Below, in pieces: positions 54,051-54,744 of a stretch of 54,744 nucleotides of DNA; the stretch's first letter is position 1, and every line of letters starts with the position of its first letter. This stretch comes from a virus, in IMG/VR virus record IMGVR_UViG_3300028573_000021, positions 1-54,744 of that record; one strand, 5' to 3'. The notes under the pieces were generated by a model. It ran no database searches and had not been told where the DNA came from. It was given only the letters and a program-made list of their open reading frames with translations. A program made the position numbers and the translations under genes.

Positions 54051-54744
54051 ATGGCATGCAAGAAGAAGACCGAGACCGTTGCCGAGGCCGCGCCGGCTCA
54101 GCCCGCGATCCTCGCAATCAAGGGCTTTGGGCCGGACTGGACCTGTCGCGGGTTCCAGTTCGAGATCGGCAAGACCTATCGCCACGAAGGCAAGGTCGCC
54201 GCCTGCGAATCCGGCTTCCACTCGATCGAAGGCCACCCGCTTGAGGTCTTCGACTACTACGCCCCCGGCCTGAGCCGCTACGCCGAGGTTGAGGCCTCGG
54301 GAGAGATCGCGCGGCATAACGGCGACAGCAAGATTGCCAGCGCTCAGATCACCATCAAGGCCGAGCTACACATTCCCGAGATCGTAGCGCGAGCCGTGAA
54401 GTGGGTGTTCGATCGCGCTCTGCCGACAGAGGGATCCAGCGCGACGGGCGACCAGGGAGCGGCCAGCGCGACGGGCGTCCGTGGAGCGGCCAGCGCGACG
54501 GGCTACCAGGGAGCGGCCAGCGCGACGGGCTACCAGGGAGCGGCCAGCGCGACGGGCGACCAGGGAGCGGCCAGCGCGACGGGCGACCGGGGAGCGGCCA
54601 GCGCGACGGGCGACCAGGGAGCGGCCAGCGCGACGGGCGACCAGGGAGCGGCCAGCGCGACGGGCGACCGGGGAGCGGCCAGCGCGACGGGCGACCAGGG
54701 AGCGGCCAGCGCGACGGGCGTCCGTGGAGCGGCCAGCGCGACGG
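54051..54744 (+). CDS. Repeat-array protein, N-terminal part (continues at base 1)
   Basis: ATG 54051 follows the upstream TAA directly. The N-terminal domain of about 125 residues ([40 protein letters not shown], then [20 protein letters not shown]) resembles a small domain found in phage and bacterial proteins of unknown role (DUF7666-like). At least 11 nonapeptide units GAASATG+2 follow. The gene continues past the window end to 474, giving at least about 380 residues. Probably one of the most extended proteins of the early operon. Confidence 0.8.
   Translation, partial: MACKKKTETVAEAAPAQPAILAIKGFGPDWTCRGFQFEIGKTYRHEGKVAACESGFHSIEGHPLEVFDYYAPGLSRYAEVEASGEIARHNGDSKIASAQITIKAELHIPEIVARAVKWVFDRALPTEGSSATGDQGAASATGVRGAASATGYQGAASATGYQGAASATGDQGAASATGDRGAASATGDQGAASATGDQGAASATGDRGAASATGDQGAASATGVRGAASAT
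54438..54744 (+). repeat. 27-bp tandem repeat array, 5' part
   Basis: Eleven units with variable residue pairs in order: DQ, VR, YQ, YQ, DQ, DR, DQ, DQ, DR, DQ, VR. The 21-bp core is identical to that at 1-294. Pairs use a small codon set: GAC, TAC or GTC first; CAG, CGG or CGT second. VR is always GTC CGT. The real copy number is probably greater than the 22 units seen. Confidence 0.95.

Noticed and set aside
54438-54744. Diversity-generating retroelement target
   Set aside because: Variation is limited to two codons in tandem units. No reverse transcriptase, template repeat or adenine-specific pattern is visible.

Overview
The window looks like the complete genome of a tailed dsDNA bacteriophage of the short-tailed (podovirus), P22-like type. 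The virion genes follow P22 order on the minus strand: small terminase, large terminase, portal, scaffold, coat, gp4-like and gp10-like head-completion/tail-hub proteins, then DNA-ejection proteins. There is no tape measure, tail tube or sheath gene. Both window ends lie inside the same 27-bp tandem repeat array of one gene (54051 to the end, then 1 to 474), so the sequence is best read as a circular or circularly permuted genome broken in a repeat that short reads could not span. The DNA is GC-rich throughout and most neighbouring genes overlap by 1-4 bases (ATGA, GTGA or TGATG). This suggests a high-GC proteobacterial host, perhaps an alphaproteobacterium; that is inference, not a match to a named phage.

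Layout. (1) 52500 through the end and on to 6359, plus strand: a rightward early operon of small proteins, the repeat-array protein, a PD-(D/E)XK exonuclease, a small DnaA-domain-IV-like protein, a RecA-like ATPase, and many tiny zinc-binding or unknown genes. (2) 6334-12540, minus strand: lysis genes (membrane proteins, lipoprotein, LysM amidase, RlpA-like protein) and two glycine-rich fibres. (3) 12537-33088, minus: ejection proteins, an acetyltransferase, gp10-, gp4-, coat-, scaffold-, portal- and terminase-like genes. (4) 33085-38963, minus: five secreted proteins, at least three of them fibre-like, with one unsecreted gene among them. (5) 38996-42517, minus: small genes, an HNH endonuclease and the small terminase. 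(6) 42518-43056: a regulatory region with short direct and inverted repeats (iteron-like) and divergent promoters. (7) 43072-47258, plus: a repressor-like protein, a primase-helicase, a SpoVG-like protein and small genes. (8) 52361-47080, minus: a YdaS/Cro-like repressor, two SF2 helicases, a DNA methyltransferase, a winged-helix protein and a VRR-NUC nuclease.

Control. Transcription diverges at about 42.6-43.0 kb and at 52.36-52.50 kb, and converges at about 6.35 kb (26-bp gene overlap) and 47.1-47.26 kb (179-bp antisense gene overlap). The 52.4-kb divergence carries three matched 14-bp operators (ATGC-N6-GCAT), two of them overlapping -10 boxes, and the repressor start codon lies only a few bases past its predicted transcription start. 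A second motif, near CCGTTTAGGCGG, sits between the -35 and -10 of two rightward promoters, with a degenerate copy in the leftward small-terminase promoter.

Most unusual points: a set of fibre-like proteins with N-terminal Sec signal peptides; a nonapeptide array whose variation is confined to two codons per unit; the iteron-like region; the three-operator switch; an amidase coupled to an RlpA-like protein; a lectin-like domain inserted in the gp10-like hub protein; and the long antisense overlap of two plausible genes. I saw no integrase, DNA polymerase, RNA polymerase or tRNA, so replication and transcription appear to depend on the host, and lysogeny is possible but not shown.
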